A DNA stretch of 64,000 nt, taken from NCBI GenBank assembly GCA_018267475.1, contig JAFDYI010000025.1, positions 42,932-106,931 of the forward strand, read 5' to 3'. This DNA comes from Bacteroidota bacterium (GTDB taxonomy: Bacteria > Bacteroidota > Bacteroidia > B-17B0 > Aurantibacillaceae). The first letter of the stretch is position 1. Each line of letters opens with the position of its first letter. This document shows, in pieces, positions 7,976 through 15,919 of the stretch. Under the pieces are notes generated by a model. The model did no database searches. It was not told the origin of the DNA and was given only the letters and a program-made list of their open reading frames with translations. Position numbers and translations under genes: made by a program.

Positions 7976-10090
7976 TTAGTTTTTTATAAATTTTCCTTCG
8001 GCAAAAGCTGTGTTTTCTTTTGTTATTTTATATAGATAGAGCCCATTTGATAACGACTGAATCGGAAGCACGTAGGTTGTTCCGTTGCAATGACTGCGCA
8101 ATACTTCTTGCCCTAGTAAAGAATAGATGGTAATATCAGCGTTTGTTTCTTCATTAAACAAAAATTGAATTTGTTGTTGCGCCGGATTGGGATATAGTAT
8201 TACTTTTTCATTGTGCAAAAGAGGCATGCCACTTGTCATGCTACAAGTTAAAGCACCAAAGCCATTCAGCTTTCCGTAGCCCCAGTTATTGTTAGGTAAA
8301 GCGCTTCCGGTATAATAATCTTGTTTGGCGCAAGAGGTAATGGCTTGTATAATTTGTGTGCTGGTAGCAGTAGGGTATTTTTGTAAGTACAACAGAGCCA
8401 CACCTGATGCAGCCGGAGCTGCGGAAGAAGTTCCGTTAAAAATCATATACATCGTATCTTGCGAGATGATGCCGGCATGAGGATAGTTTACCGCATTCCA
8501 ATGGCATAAATAAATGTTAGCCGCCGCCATGATGTTATCTCCTGTAGCAGCAATATCGGGTTTTATGCGGCCATCGCGCGTAGGACCTGCGCTTGAAGAA
8601 AGCGAAAGGGTATCGTAAGGGCCCGCCTGTGGAGAATACACGCCTCCTAAAGAGGTAAAACCCCTGCGCTCATTGTAGTTGGCCACTGTAAGTACGTTTT
8701 TACTGCATTGATAGCTGGTGCAAATAGTTTGTTGAATGTCTGTATTTTTGTAGTAGGTCATTCGCGGAAGTGCTGCAAGCCCTGTAGGTAGTGCGTTTTG
8801 AGGCACGTATTCAAAATCCCAAGCATCAAAAAAGCCAGCGCCTGTAGTTTCCAAAGTCCAAAAATAACCGATAGAATCGGGGTTGATGGTAATATCTAAT
8901 TCGTAGGTACCGTTGTTGATAGAAGCACTTGTTTGAATGCGGCCAATACGCTTTCCGTTATGTATAATGGAATCGTTTTTTACAGTGTTTAAGCAAGATA
9001 AAACCGTTCGAAAGCCGATGTTGCCTTTATATTGAAAATGAGTAGAATCATATACGCCTATCGTATAATACGCATGGTTAAAATTATTTGTATCGGCAAA
9101 TAAACCGTAGCCAAAAGCGCCGGAGGTAGTACTTCTCATACAAGTAAAATTGGTATCAGCCGTAAGGTGGTATTGCAAGTGGAAGGCGGTATTTCCTTCG
9201 TTTCCTGCTGCGGCTACCAAACACCTACCCGGAATGTTGGCCATCATGCTATCCATAGCTACCGCTTGCAAATCTTTCCCATCGTGCGAGCCGTAATAAT
9301 CACCTAAGCTAAGATTAATAACAAAGGGTTTGTTTAGAGGAATCATTTTTTCTAATAAATAATGCATGGCATCTAAAATTACAGGGCCGTTGCTGCTAAA
9401 GTTAACCGCCACGCACATAATGCTTGATTGGGTAGCAATGCCTTTGTAGATGGGGTTGTGGTTACCATTGCCTACCGCTACGCCCGCCACACGAGAGCCG
9501 TGCCCAAAGGCATACATATCTTTGTGTGTGCACAAGCCGCTGTCTATTTCTTGATTGTTCCACTGTTGGCCATAGTTAAAAGGCTGGGGCGTATTGGTGG
9601 CTGTAGCTTTTGTTTGATCCCATAACCACAAAATACGGGTTTTCCCGGTACTGTCTTTAAAATCGGGGTGCGTATAATCAATACCCGTATCTATTAAACC
9701 AAAAATAGTACCCGAGCCATCGTAGGCCTGTGGTAAGGGCGCAGCGCCATTGTGTACTTTTAGTACATTATTTTTAATGATAGAGGTATCATCTAGCGGC
9801 CGTATTTTGTTTTCATAATACTCGATGCGTTTTATGTTGGGCTGGGCGGCTAAACTCCGAATGGCTTGCTCATTAAGTACTACCGAACATATAGTGCCAT
9901 AAGCATATTTAAAAATGCCTCCGTTTTTTTTCACACAAGATTTTATTGCTGCCACGTTTCCCTGAACTAAAACGGCATATTCTTTTTGTTGGTTTTGATG
10001 TAGCGCCTTGATGAGAGCCGTATTCATCTGTGCATACGATGAATAAAAAAAGAACCATAATAAAAGAGAAATAAAAAAGCGTTTAATCAT
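7976..10090 (-). CDS. subtilisin-like serine protease with T9SS sorting domain
   Basis: A 704-residue secreted S8 family peptidase. A signal peptide (about residues 1-20, ending in YAQ) is followed by a short inhibitor-like propeptide. The catalytic Asp is at about 134 (GLIDTGIDYTHPDF), His at 197 (GHGSRVAG) and Ser at 555 (GTSSAAPAASG). The last 75 residues (ILYPNPAQQQI ... SNGLYLYKI ... GKFIKN) are a type A T9SS C-terminal domain, which directs export across the outer membrane and attachment or release at the surface. It is the first gene of a two-gene unit with bcp. The likely role is degradation of extracellular protein. The substrate cannot be read from the sequence. Confidence 0.94.
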   Translation of the reverse strand: MIKRFFISLLLWFFFYSSYAQMNTALIKALHQNQQKEYAVLVQGNVAAIKSCVKKNGGIFKYAYGTICSVVLNEQAIRSLAAQPNIKRIEYYENKIRPLDDTSIIKNNVLKVHNGAAPLPQAYDGSGTIFGLIDTGIDYTHPDFKDSTGKTRILWLWDQTKATATNTPQPFNYGQQWNNQEIDSGLCTHKDMYAFGHGSRVAGVAVGNGNHNPIYKGIATQSSIMCVAVNFSSNGPVILDAMHYLLEKMIPLNKPFVINLSLGDYYGSHDGKDLQAVAMDSMMANIPGRCLVAAAGNEGNTAFHLQYHLTADTNFTCMRSTTSGAFGYGLFADTNNFNHAYYTIGVYDSTHFQYKGNIGFRTVLSCLNTVKNDSIIHNGKRIGRIQTSASINNGTYELDITINPDSIGYFWTLETTGAGFFDAWDFEYVPQNALPTGLAALPRMTYYKNTDIQQTICTSYQCSKNVLTVANYNERRGFTSLGGVYSPQAGPYDTLSLSSSAGPTRDGRIKPDIAATGDNIMAAANIYLCHWNAVNYPHAGIISQDTMYMIFNGTSSAAPAASGVALLYLQKYPTATSTQIIQAITSCAKQDYYTGSALPNNNWGYGKLNGFGALTCSMTSGMPLLHNEKVILYPNPAQQQIQFLFNEETNADITIYSLLGQEVLRSHCNGTTYVLPIQSLSNGLYLYKITKENTAFAEGKFIKN

Positions 10091-10135
10091 TCAACTAAAT
10101 TAGTACTTTTAAGCCAGATTACAAAATAAACAACC

Positions 10136-10489
10136 ATGAATTTTATTGTAAAAATAATTTTATCGGCCATCGCAGTTTTAATTACGGCTTGGCTTTTGCC
10201 TGGGGTAAGTGTAGAAGGAAACAGCTTTTTTACCGCTTTAATGATAGCCGTTGCTTTAGCTTTTTTAAACGCGGTATTAAAACCGATTTTGGTTTTTTTA
10301 ACAATTCCAATTACCATTTTAACCTTAGGTTTTTTTTATTTAGTTATCAATGCGGGCATTATTTTATTGGCCGAACATTTAGTAAACGGGTTTCATGTAA
10401 GCGGTTTCTTTACTGCTTTACTATTTAGTTTTGTGTTATCTATTACGGCGTCTATATTAGATGCGCTGGCAGGAATAAAAAACGAATAG
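10136..10489 (+). CDS. YvlD-like small membrane protein (so-called phage holin family)
   Basis: A 117-residue protein with four closely spaced membrane segments and the conserved core FLNAVLKPILVFLTIPITILTLGFFYLVINAG, which places it in the YvlD/DUF360 group. Databases often label this group mycobacterial four-TM phage holin, but there are no phage genes here and the protein is chromosomal housekeeping in many bacteria. It is divergent from the subtilase gene across 45 bases; a box TACTTTTA at 10104-10111 could be its -7 element. The function is unknown, with a possible link to envelope stress in Gram-positives. Confidence 0.85.
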   Translation: MNFIVKIILSAIAVLITAWLLPGVSVEGNSFFTALMIAVALAFLNAVLKPILVFLTIPITILTLGFFYLVINAGIILLAEHLVNGFHVSGFFTALLFSFVLSITASILDALAGIKNE

Positions 10490-10498
10490 TTTTTCTGT

Positions 10499-11254
10499 TT
10501 AGAGGTGATGTTGTTGTCTAAAAATTTCAGACAACACAATAGAGGTAGCTACAGCGGCGTTGAGCGACTCGGTATTGCTGGTTTTTGCTTGCGGTATGGT
10601 AATGCGATGGGTAATACAGGTTTGATTTTCGGGGCTTATGCCATGCGCCTCGCTGCCTATTACCAGTAGGGTTTTATCTTTAAAATGGTGCGTGTATATA
10701 TTTTCACCTTGTAAAAAAGTACCCGTTACCTGCTTGGCCTTAGTAAGGTGTAAAACTTCCGGCAAGGTTTTGTAAAAAATAGATATACGGGCTAAAGAAC
10801 CCATCGTACTTTGTACTACTTTAGGGTTAAAAGCCTCAGCGCAGGTGTGCGAACAAAAAATTTGTTTCAACCCAAACCAATCGGCCATGCGGATAATGGT
10901 GCCTAAATTGCCGGGATCGGATATGCCGTCCAAATATAAGAATAAAGGGGCTTGAACATCTATGGTATCTTCTAAAAAAAGAGGCTGTTTGCATACAGCC
11001 AGTACTTGATTAGGCGCCTGCAAAGAGCTAAGGCGAGCCAGCTCCGATGGGCTAACAAGATGCCATTCACAATCCACTTTTAATTTATTTTTTTCTATCC
11101 ACTCTTCAAGCCCATAAATTTCTGTTATTTTTATGGCTGAATGCAAAAACTCATCTATTACCTTAGGCGTCTCAACCAAAAACAAGCCCAATTCTTTTCT
11201 GTATTTTTTTTGGTGCAACAGATTTATATGTTTTATTTGATTTTTGCTAATCAT
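10499..11254 (-). CDS. SpoU/TrmH family RNA 2'-O-methyltransferase
   Basis: A 251-residue SAM-dependent methyltransferase of the SPOUT class. The ATG at 11254 (MISKNQIKHINLLHQKKYRKE) is chosen over an earlier one at 11287 because the family starts with this RNA-binding substrate domain. The catalytic half has the three SpoU motifs: LDGISDPGNLGTIIRMADWFG (motif 1), LLVIGSEAHGISPE (motif 2) and ITIPQAKTSNTESLNAAVATSIVLSE (motif 3), which build the trefoil knot. It probably methylates rRNA or tRNA ribose; the exact site cannot be told. Its 5' end overlaps the divergent tamL-like gene by a few bases. Confidence 0.93.
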   Translation of the reverse strand: MISKNQIKHINLLHQKKYRKELGLFLVETPKVIDEFLHSAIKITEIYGLEEWIEKNKLKVDCEWHLVSPSELARLSSLQAPNQVLAVCKQPLFLEDTIDVQAPLFLYLDGISDPGNLGTIIRMADWFGLKQIFCSHTCAEAFNPKVVQSTMGSLARISIFYKTLPEVLHLTKAKQVTGTFLQGENIYTHHFKDKTLLVIGSEAHGISPENQTCITHRITIPQAKTSNTESLNAAVATSIVLSEIFRQQHHL

Positions 11255-13778
11255 GCGTAGTTTTGCAAAGGTGATAAAAGCCCACAAAATACTAAAAAAA
11301 GGAACGGCCGCTTGTATGGCCCTGTTTTTATTTTTATCCGCCTGTAAAACTACTCATTCTTTAAAAGAAGGGCAATACCTATTAGATCAAAACATCATTC
11401 AGCACAATACCTCCGAAATAGCCTCATCCGATATAGCGCCCTACATTAGGCAGCAGCCCAACAGACGCCTGGTAACTATCAACGTGTTGGGTATTCGTTG
11501 GTTCCCATATTATTTGTGGCTGTACAATTCTATTGACTCCGCTAAAATGGCTCAGGTAAAAGCAAAAAGAGATGCTAAATACGACAAAATAAATGCAAAA
11601 CGGCTTTTTAAAGCGGAGGCCAAAAATAGAGCGCGTATAGCCAAAGGAAAAAAAACGAAAGAACCAAAGCTGAAAGATAAGACCGAATTAACCTGGCGCG
11701 AAAGTTGGATTCAAAATGGCGAACCGCCCTCTCTTTTAGATTCGGGATTGATAAAAACAAGCAAAGAACAAATAAAAAAATTTCTTTTTACAAAAGGATA
11801 TTTTAATGCTGTAATACAAGACAGCGTAGCGCTTTTTAAGCACAGAAAAAAAGCCAAAGTATATTACCAACTACACGCGGGAATTCCGCATCAAATAAGC
11901 GCCATACGCTACGAAATAGAAGACCCTTTATTAAAATACTATGTACTGCAAGACTCTGTAAACTGCCTAATAGAAAGAGGCATGCGCTACGATGCCGACG
12001 TACTGAGTGCCGAAAGAGAGCGCCTTGTAAAACAACAAAGAAACAATGGGTATTATGGGCTAAACACCGGGTTTGTACTGCTTTTGGTAGATACCAATTT
12101 ACCCGGCAATAATGTAAATGTAACCATTAACATAAAACGAAATACAAAAGGAGAAGATAGCGCCGGAAATTCTATTTACAGCAATCATACCCGCTATTAC
12201 ATCAACCATATTTACGTAGTTACCGACTATGATATTTTTAACAGAAATAAATCCTATACCGATACTTCTTCTTTAAATGATGTCCGTTTTTTATATAACA
12301 AGAAATTATTTTTTAAGAAAAAGGATATCGCCAACAAGATCTTTTTTTACAAGGGAGAACTTTTTAATAATGATAAAGTAGATGAAACATATTCGCGCCT
12401 TACCTCCATGAAAGCCTTCAAAAGTGTAACGCTCGATTTTAAGCCTGACGAAAAAAAAACAGACCAAATAAATAGTTATGTATTGATGGCGCCCAACTAC
12501 AAACAAAACTTTTCGATAGAAACCGACGGCACCAACACATCAGGAAACTTAGGGGCTGAGCTTAGTGTAGTATATCAAAATAGAAATATTTTTAAAGGCT
12601 CTGAACTTTTAGAAATAAAATTAAAAGGCGGTTTAATTGCCCAGAAAAACTTTGCTTCACAAAGCAATGAAAACGCACCCACATACAATAAATTTTTACA
12701 AGCTTTTAATACCGTTCAATTTGGGCCGGAAGTAAACTTAAACTTTCCTAAAGCCTTATTTCCTTTTTCATTAATTAAATTTTATAAAAATGCGGCCCCC
12801 ACTACCATTGCCAGCAGTTCTTTTAATTATCAGCAAAACAGCTTGTATTCAAGAGCTTTAACCAGTATTAGCTATGGCTTACGTTTTAACGGAAAACGAT
12901 TTATAAAACACAGCATCGTACCCTTTGAGGTAAACTTGATAAAGGCTCTTTTAAGCGACGGCTTTGCGCAACAATTAATTTTAGATAGCAACCGTTACCT
13001 TAGTAATAGTTTTAAAAGCCACTTAACTACCGTATCGCGCTACACTTTTATATACAACAACCAAACCAGCGATATAGCTTCTATGTATAAAGCTTTTTCC
13101 TTTTTAAAAGCCGATATAGAATCTTCAGGAAACATTATGCGCGGCTTATACAATTTAGCAGGGGCACAAAAAAACACACAGGGGCAGTACGAAATTTTAA
13201 ACGTGCCTTTTGCTCAATTCCTACGATTTGACGTGGATTACCGGGTATATAAATCGGTAAAAAAACTAGGCCGTTTTGTTTTTAGAATGATGGGAGGAAT
13301 GGGATACGCCTTACAAAACCTAAACGCCATGCCTTATGAAAAAAGTTTTTATGGAGGCGGGCCAAACGATGTGCGAGCATGGACAGCACGGAGCTTAGGC
13401 CCCGGAAGTTCAAACCCTTTGCATGATAAATACAACGACAAAATAGGCGATATACAAATAGAGTTAAACTTTGAATACCGATTTAAAATATATAAATGGC
13501 TGAATGGCGCTTATTTTATTGACGCCGGTAATATTTGGATGCGCCAAAAAGACCCTACACGCCCCGGAGCCGATTTTGCACTGAATCGTTTTTATAAAGA
13601 ATTTGCCACAGGAACCGGCATAGGTATTAGAGCCGATTTCACTTATTTTATTTTGCGGGTTGATGGCGCCTTTAAAGTATATAACCCTACATACCCCGAA
13701 GGGCAACGTTGGGTTTTTGGAGGAGGAAACTTCTTTAGGTCGTTTATCCCTAATTTTGGTATAGGGTATCCTTTTTAA
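11244..13778 (+). CDS. BamA/TamA-family outer-membrane lipoprotein (TamL-like)
   Basis: An 844-residue Omp85-superfamily protein. The N-terminus has a lipobox-like LSAC after a hydrophobic stretch (Cys about residue 34), then the segment YIRQQPNRRLVTINVLGIRWFPYYLWLYN, which is characteristic of the Bacteroidota TamL lipoproteins, the TamA counterparts that work with TamB. POTRA-like repeats follow, then a C-terminal 16-strand barrel ending in the aromatic segment FGIGYPF; GGGPNDVRAWTARSLGPG is the usual lid/barrel motif. An alternative ATG at 11253 would shorten it by three residues. It should sit in the outer membrane and help insert outer-membrane proteins or move envelope lipid. TamL rather than BamA is favoured by the lipoprotein signal. 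Confidence 0.85.
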   Translation: MLIMRSFAKVIKAHKILKKGTAACMALFLFLSACKTTHSLKEGQYLLDQNIIQHNTSEIASSDIAPYIRQQPNRRLVTINVLGIRWFPYYLWLYNSIDSAKMAQVKAKRDAKYDKINAKRLFKAEAKNRARIAKGKKTKEPKLKDKTELTWRESWIQNGEPPSLLDSGLIKTSKEQIKKFLFTKGYFNAVIQDSVALFKHRKKAKVYYQLHAGIPHQISAIRYEIEDPLLKYYVLQDSVNCLIERGMRYDADVLSAERERLVKQQRNNGYYGLNTGFVLLLVDTNLPGNNVNVTINIKRNTKGEDSAGNSIYSNHTRYYINHIYVVTDYDIFNRNKSYTDTSSLNDVRFLYNKKLFFKKKDIANKIFFYKGELFNNDKVDETYSRLTSMKAFKSVTLDFKPDEKKTDQINSYVLMAPNYKQNFSIETDGTNTSGNLGAELSVVYQNRNIFKGSELLEIKLKGGLIAQKNFASQSNENAPTYNKFLQAFNTVQFGPEVNLNFPKALFPFSLIKFYKNAAPTTIASSSFNYQQNSLYSRALTSISYGLRFNGKRFIKHSIVPFEVNLIKALLSDGFAQQLILDSNRYLSNSFKSHLTTVSRYTFIYNNQTSDIASMYKAFSFLKADIESSGNIMRGLYNLAGAQKNTQGQYEILNVPFAQFLRFDVDYRVYKSVKKLGRFVFRMMGGMGYALQNLNAMPYEKSFYGGGPNDVRAWTARSLGPGSSNPLHDKYNDKIGDIQIELNFEYRFKIYKWLNGAYFIDAGNIWMRQKDPTRPGADFALNRFYKEFATGTGIGIRADFTYFILRVDGAFKVYNPTYPEGQRWVFGGGNFFRSFIPNFGIGYPF

Positions 13779-13799
13779 AAAAATAACAGAAAAAAAACG

Positions 13800-13807
13800 T
13801 ACCTTTG
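13800..13807 (+). promoter_or_regulatory. -7 box of the RNase P RNA promoter
   Basis: TACCTTTG is an exact TAnnTTTG element. Its last base is at 13807 and the first base of the P1 stem of the RNA is at 13812. This gives a useful ruler for the window: start point equals last base of the box plus 5. Confidence 0.8.
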
Positions 13808-13811
13808 CACC

Positions 13812-14169
13812 AAGCAGGCCGTTCTATCGCTGCAAGAATACTTGTAGAGGAAAGTCCGGACAACATAGGGCATCTCACCTTTTGAAAAAGAGGGTGCGCC
13901 GCGGATAACCAGGCGTAACAGATAGTGCCACAGAAAAAATACCGCTTTGCCAAAGCAGAGTAAGGGTGAAAACGCGAGGTAAGAGCTCACGCACGCAGCA
14001 GTAATGCTGGGTGAGGAAAACCTTGAGAGTTGAAACGCCAAATAAATTGCAGCTTGAAAATAGCTCGTTTAACGTTCTAAAGAAATTTAGAACACTGCAA
14101 TGGGTAGGCCGACTAGATAAATGATAGAAACCGCGCAAGCGGCACAAAACCCGGCTTATAGGCCTGCTT
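13812..14169 (+). ncRNA. rnpB: RNase P RNA, bacterial class A
   Basis: The catalytic RNA that trims the 5' leader from tRNA precursors. The ends are set by a perfect 9-bp P1 helix: AAGCAGGCC at 13812-13820 pairs with GGCCTGCTT at 14161-14169. Inside are the universally conserved blocks GAGGAAAGTCCGGAC (CR I), ACAGATAGTGCCACAGAAA (CR II), GGTGAAAACGCGAGGTAAGAG (CR III region) and AGATAAATGATAGAA followed by ACAAAACCCGGCTTATAGGCC (CR V). The length of about 358 nt is normal for type A. No reading frame across it is likely to be real. A short T run follows the P1 strand. Confidence 0.97.
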
Positions 14170-14190
14170 TTACAAAATATAATCGCCTTA

Positions 14191-14206
14191 GCTGACTAAA
14201 ATCATA
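14191..14206 (+). promoter_or_regulatory. CRP/FNR-type operator, degenerate left half
   Basis: GCTGACTAAAATCATA matches the local consensus TATGAC-N4-ATCATA except for its first two bases. Its centre (14198.5) is exactly 33 bp from the centre of the -7 box at 14228-14235, the same spacing as the tna, fasciclin and thioredoxin-fold promoters. The spacing is what makes this imperfect site credible. Confidence 0.6.
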
Positions 14207-14227
14207 AACTTATTTTTTTATCCGGAC

Positions 14228-14235
14228 TATCTTTG
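14228..14235 (+). promoter_or_regulatory. -7 box of the thioesterase/hemerythrin-PAS promoter
   Basis: TATCTTTG is an exact TAnnTTTG element, predicting a start near 14240 and a leader of about 24 nt before the ATG at 14264. Confidence 0.7.
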
Positions 14236-14263
14236 TGTAAAACACAGAAGCGATATAACACGC

Positions 14264-14737
14264 ATGAATTTAACAACAAAAAAAGCAAAAACACCAAAAG
14301 ACTCTGAAACAACGGTAACCGAAGTGGTGTGCCCCAACGATACAAACCCTATGGGTATTTTACAAGGAGGGAAACTAGTACAATGGATGGATATTGCCTC
14401 GGCAGTATGTGCACAAAACCACTCCGAACATATTTGTGTAACAGCCTCTATAGATAGTGTACTGTTTAAAACACCGGCAAAAATAGGAGACATTGTTACT
14501 ATAAAAGCAAAGATGACGCGCGCCTTCAACAGCTCTATGGAAATTTTTGTGCAAGCCTGGGCAAAAAAGGTGGTAAGTCAAAAAGCCTATTTAATAAACG
14601 AAGCCTATTTTACCTTTGTTGCTATTGATGATTATGGGACTCCTTGCGAAATAAAGGGGCTAAAACCCGTAACGAGCGTAGAAAAAAAACAATATGCCGC
14701 TGCCATCAAAAGAAAAAAACAACGACTTGAAAGCTAG
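14264..14737 (+). CDS. acyl-CoA thioesterase, hotdog fold (YciA/BACH type)
   Basis: A 157-residue single hotdog-fold protein that should hydrolyse acyl-CoA to free acid and CoA. The segment NPMGILQGGKLVQWMDIASAVCAQNH contains the family's active-site region with the central helix and the catalytic acidic residue (Asp in QWMDIA). SIDSVLFKTPAKIGDIVTIKAKM follows as in YciA and cytosolic acyl-CoA hydrolases, and the C-terminus is lysine rich. Substrate length cannot be predicted. It begins an apparent two-gene unit with the hemerythrin/PAS protein 18 bases downstream, behind an FNR-type site. Why a thioesterase would be part of an oxygen or NO response is not clear. Confidence 0.9.
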   Translation: MNLTTKKAKTPKDSETTVTEVVCPNDTNPMGILQGGKLVQWMDIASAVCAQNHSEHICVTASIDSVLFKTPAKIGDIVTIKAKMTRAFNSSMEIFVQAWAKKVVSQKAYLINEAYFTFVAIDDYGTPCEIKGLKPVTSVEKKQYAAAIKRKKQRLES

Positions 14738-14755
14738 ATTATTAAAATAAAGAAT

Positions 14756-15718
14756 ATGGATACAGAAAACACATTGCATTTGACAGAAGGACATCCGGTG
14801 CAAACGTATTTAAAAGAAAGCAGCGTATTACATAAATTATTGCAAGAGCTACAGGAAACAAAGGCGCACGCTGATTTTCAAAAATTTTACAATCTCTTTA
14901 ATCAACTCCAAACTATTGAAAATCGATTTGTAAGAAAAGAGAATCAACTATTTCCTTTTTTAGAAAAAAGAGGTTGGCACGGCCCATCACAAGGAATGTG
15001 GTCTTTTCATGACACACTGCGAGAGGAAATGCGCATCATACGAAAAGCCTTTGACGCTAAACAGTATCAACAAGTAGATAAGGATATAGCGCATTTAATA
15101 AACGGAATTTTAAATTTAATGAAAATAGAAGAAACTATTTTGTTTCCAAAAGCCCTTTCTATTTTGCAAGAAGAAGATTGGATAGCTATCAGCAAAGGAG
15201 AAAAAGAAACAGGCTGGATGCTTGCTTCGCCTCCCCCCGTATATTTAGGAGAAAAAAACGAAAAAGAAATAAAGAGTTCTTTAGAGGCAGAGCCTGTTTT
15301 TGAAAAAAACACACATTACGACGAAGGCTATTTATCCATAGAACAAGTAAACTTATTATTTAAAACATTACCTATAGACCTTACTTTTGTAGATGAGAAC
15401 GATCGCGTTATTTTTTATAACAGAGGGCAAGAGCGCGTATTTCCAAGAAGTGCGGGTATTATAGGGCGCGAAGTAAAATTTTGCCACCCACCCAAAAGCG
15501 TAGGTACTGTTTTAGAAATTTTAGAAAAATTTAGAACGGGGCAACAAAATGAAGCTTCCTTTTGGATTAATTATAAAGGGCGGCTTATTTACATTAGATA
15601 TTTTGCGGTACGAGATGCCGAAAAAAAATATAGAGGAGTAATCGAAATGTCTCAAGACATAAGCGATTTAAAAAATATAGAAGGCGAGCGCCGCCTGCTA
15701 CATTGGCAAGGCATGTAG
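14756..15718 (+). CDS. hemerythrin-like plus PAS protein (DUF438-type)
   Basis: A 320-residue cytoplasmic protein with two parts. Residues about 18-150 form a helical HHE-type region; possible metal ligands are His26, Glu62, His85 and Glu125 or Glu126, around the motifs RKENQLFPFLEKRG, MWSFHDTLREEMR and KIEETILFPKAL. Residues about 195-305 are a PAS domain (VDENDRVIFYNRGQERVFPRSAGIIGREVKFCHPPKSV). No kinase, GGDEF or DNA-binding output is visible. This architecture is that of the DUF438 group. Hemerythrin-like domains can bind di-iron or NO and PAS domains can bind haem, so a redox or NO sensing or iron-repair role is plausible. The upstream FNR-type operator and the nearby nor genes support that idea but do not prove it. 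Confidence 0.85.
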   Translation: MDTENTLHLTEGHPVQTYLKESSVLHKLLQELQETKAHADFQKFYNLFNQLQTIENRFVRKENQLFPFLEKRGWHGPSQGMWSFHDTLREEMRIIRKAFDAKQYQQVDKDIAHLINGILNLMKIEETILFPKALSILQEEDWIAISKGEKETGWMLASPPPVYLGEKNEKEIKSSLEAEPVFEKNTHYDEGYLSIEQVNLLFKTLPIDLTFVDENDRVIFYNRGQERVFPRSAGIIGREVKFCHPPKSVGTVLEILEKFRTGQQNEASFWINYKGRLIYIRYFAVRDAEKKYRGVIEMSQDISDLKNIEGERRLLHWQGM

Positions 15719-15737
15719 TTTTATTGCCGTCGTTTTT

Positions 15738-15914
15738 TTACAAAACAATAATAACCCCAACCAATAAGCATATCCCGATTAGGTACGAAACGCCTATAAT
15801 AGCAAAACCCACTCGGTAATGTTGTTCGCCTTTTAGGCGGTAGCCATTTATATAAAGGCCAATAGCAAGGCACAAAAGCACCCACACGATAGATAAAAGA
15901 ATGTAATTGTCCAT
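15738..15914 (-). CDS. 58-residue two-helix membrane protein at the end of the nor operon
   Basis: A small gene starting at the ATG at 15914 (MDNYILLSIVWVLLCLAIG) and ending with TAA at 15738-15740. It encodes two hydrophobic helices (about residues 4-21 and 37-57) joined by a basic loop, NGYRLKGEQHYRVG. It starts 5 bases after the proline dehydrogenase stop codon, on the same strand, so it is probably translated from the same message. I do not recognise a family. A small membrane partner of proline dehydrogenase or of the nitric oxide reductase is possible but only inferred from position. Confidence 0.65.
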   Translation of the reverse strand: MDNYILLSIVWVLLCLAIGLYINGYRLKGEQHYRVGFAIIGVSYLIGICLLVGVIIVL

Positions 15915-15919
15915 GATGT

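Noticed and set aside
10136..10489. Prophage remnant, suggested by the holin label of this family
   Set aside because: No integrase, capsid, lysin or att-like repeats are near. The family is chromosomal in many bacteria.
13750..14147. Three overlapping leftward open frames of 67-90 codons
   Set aside because: They lie across the RNase P RNA gene, whose conserved blocks and P1 stem explain the sequence. The translations look random and Cys/Phe-rich.
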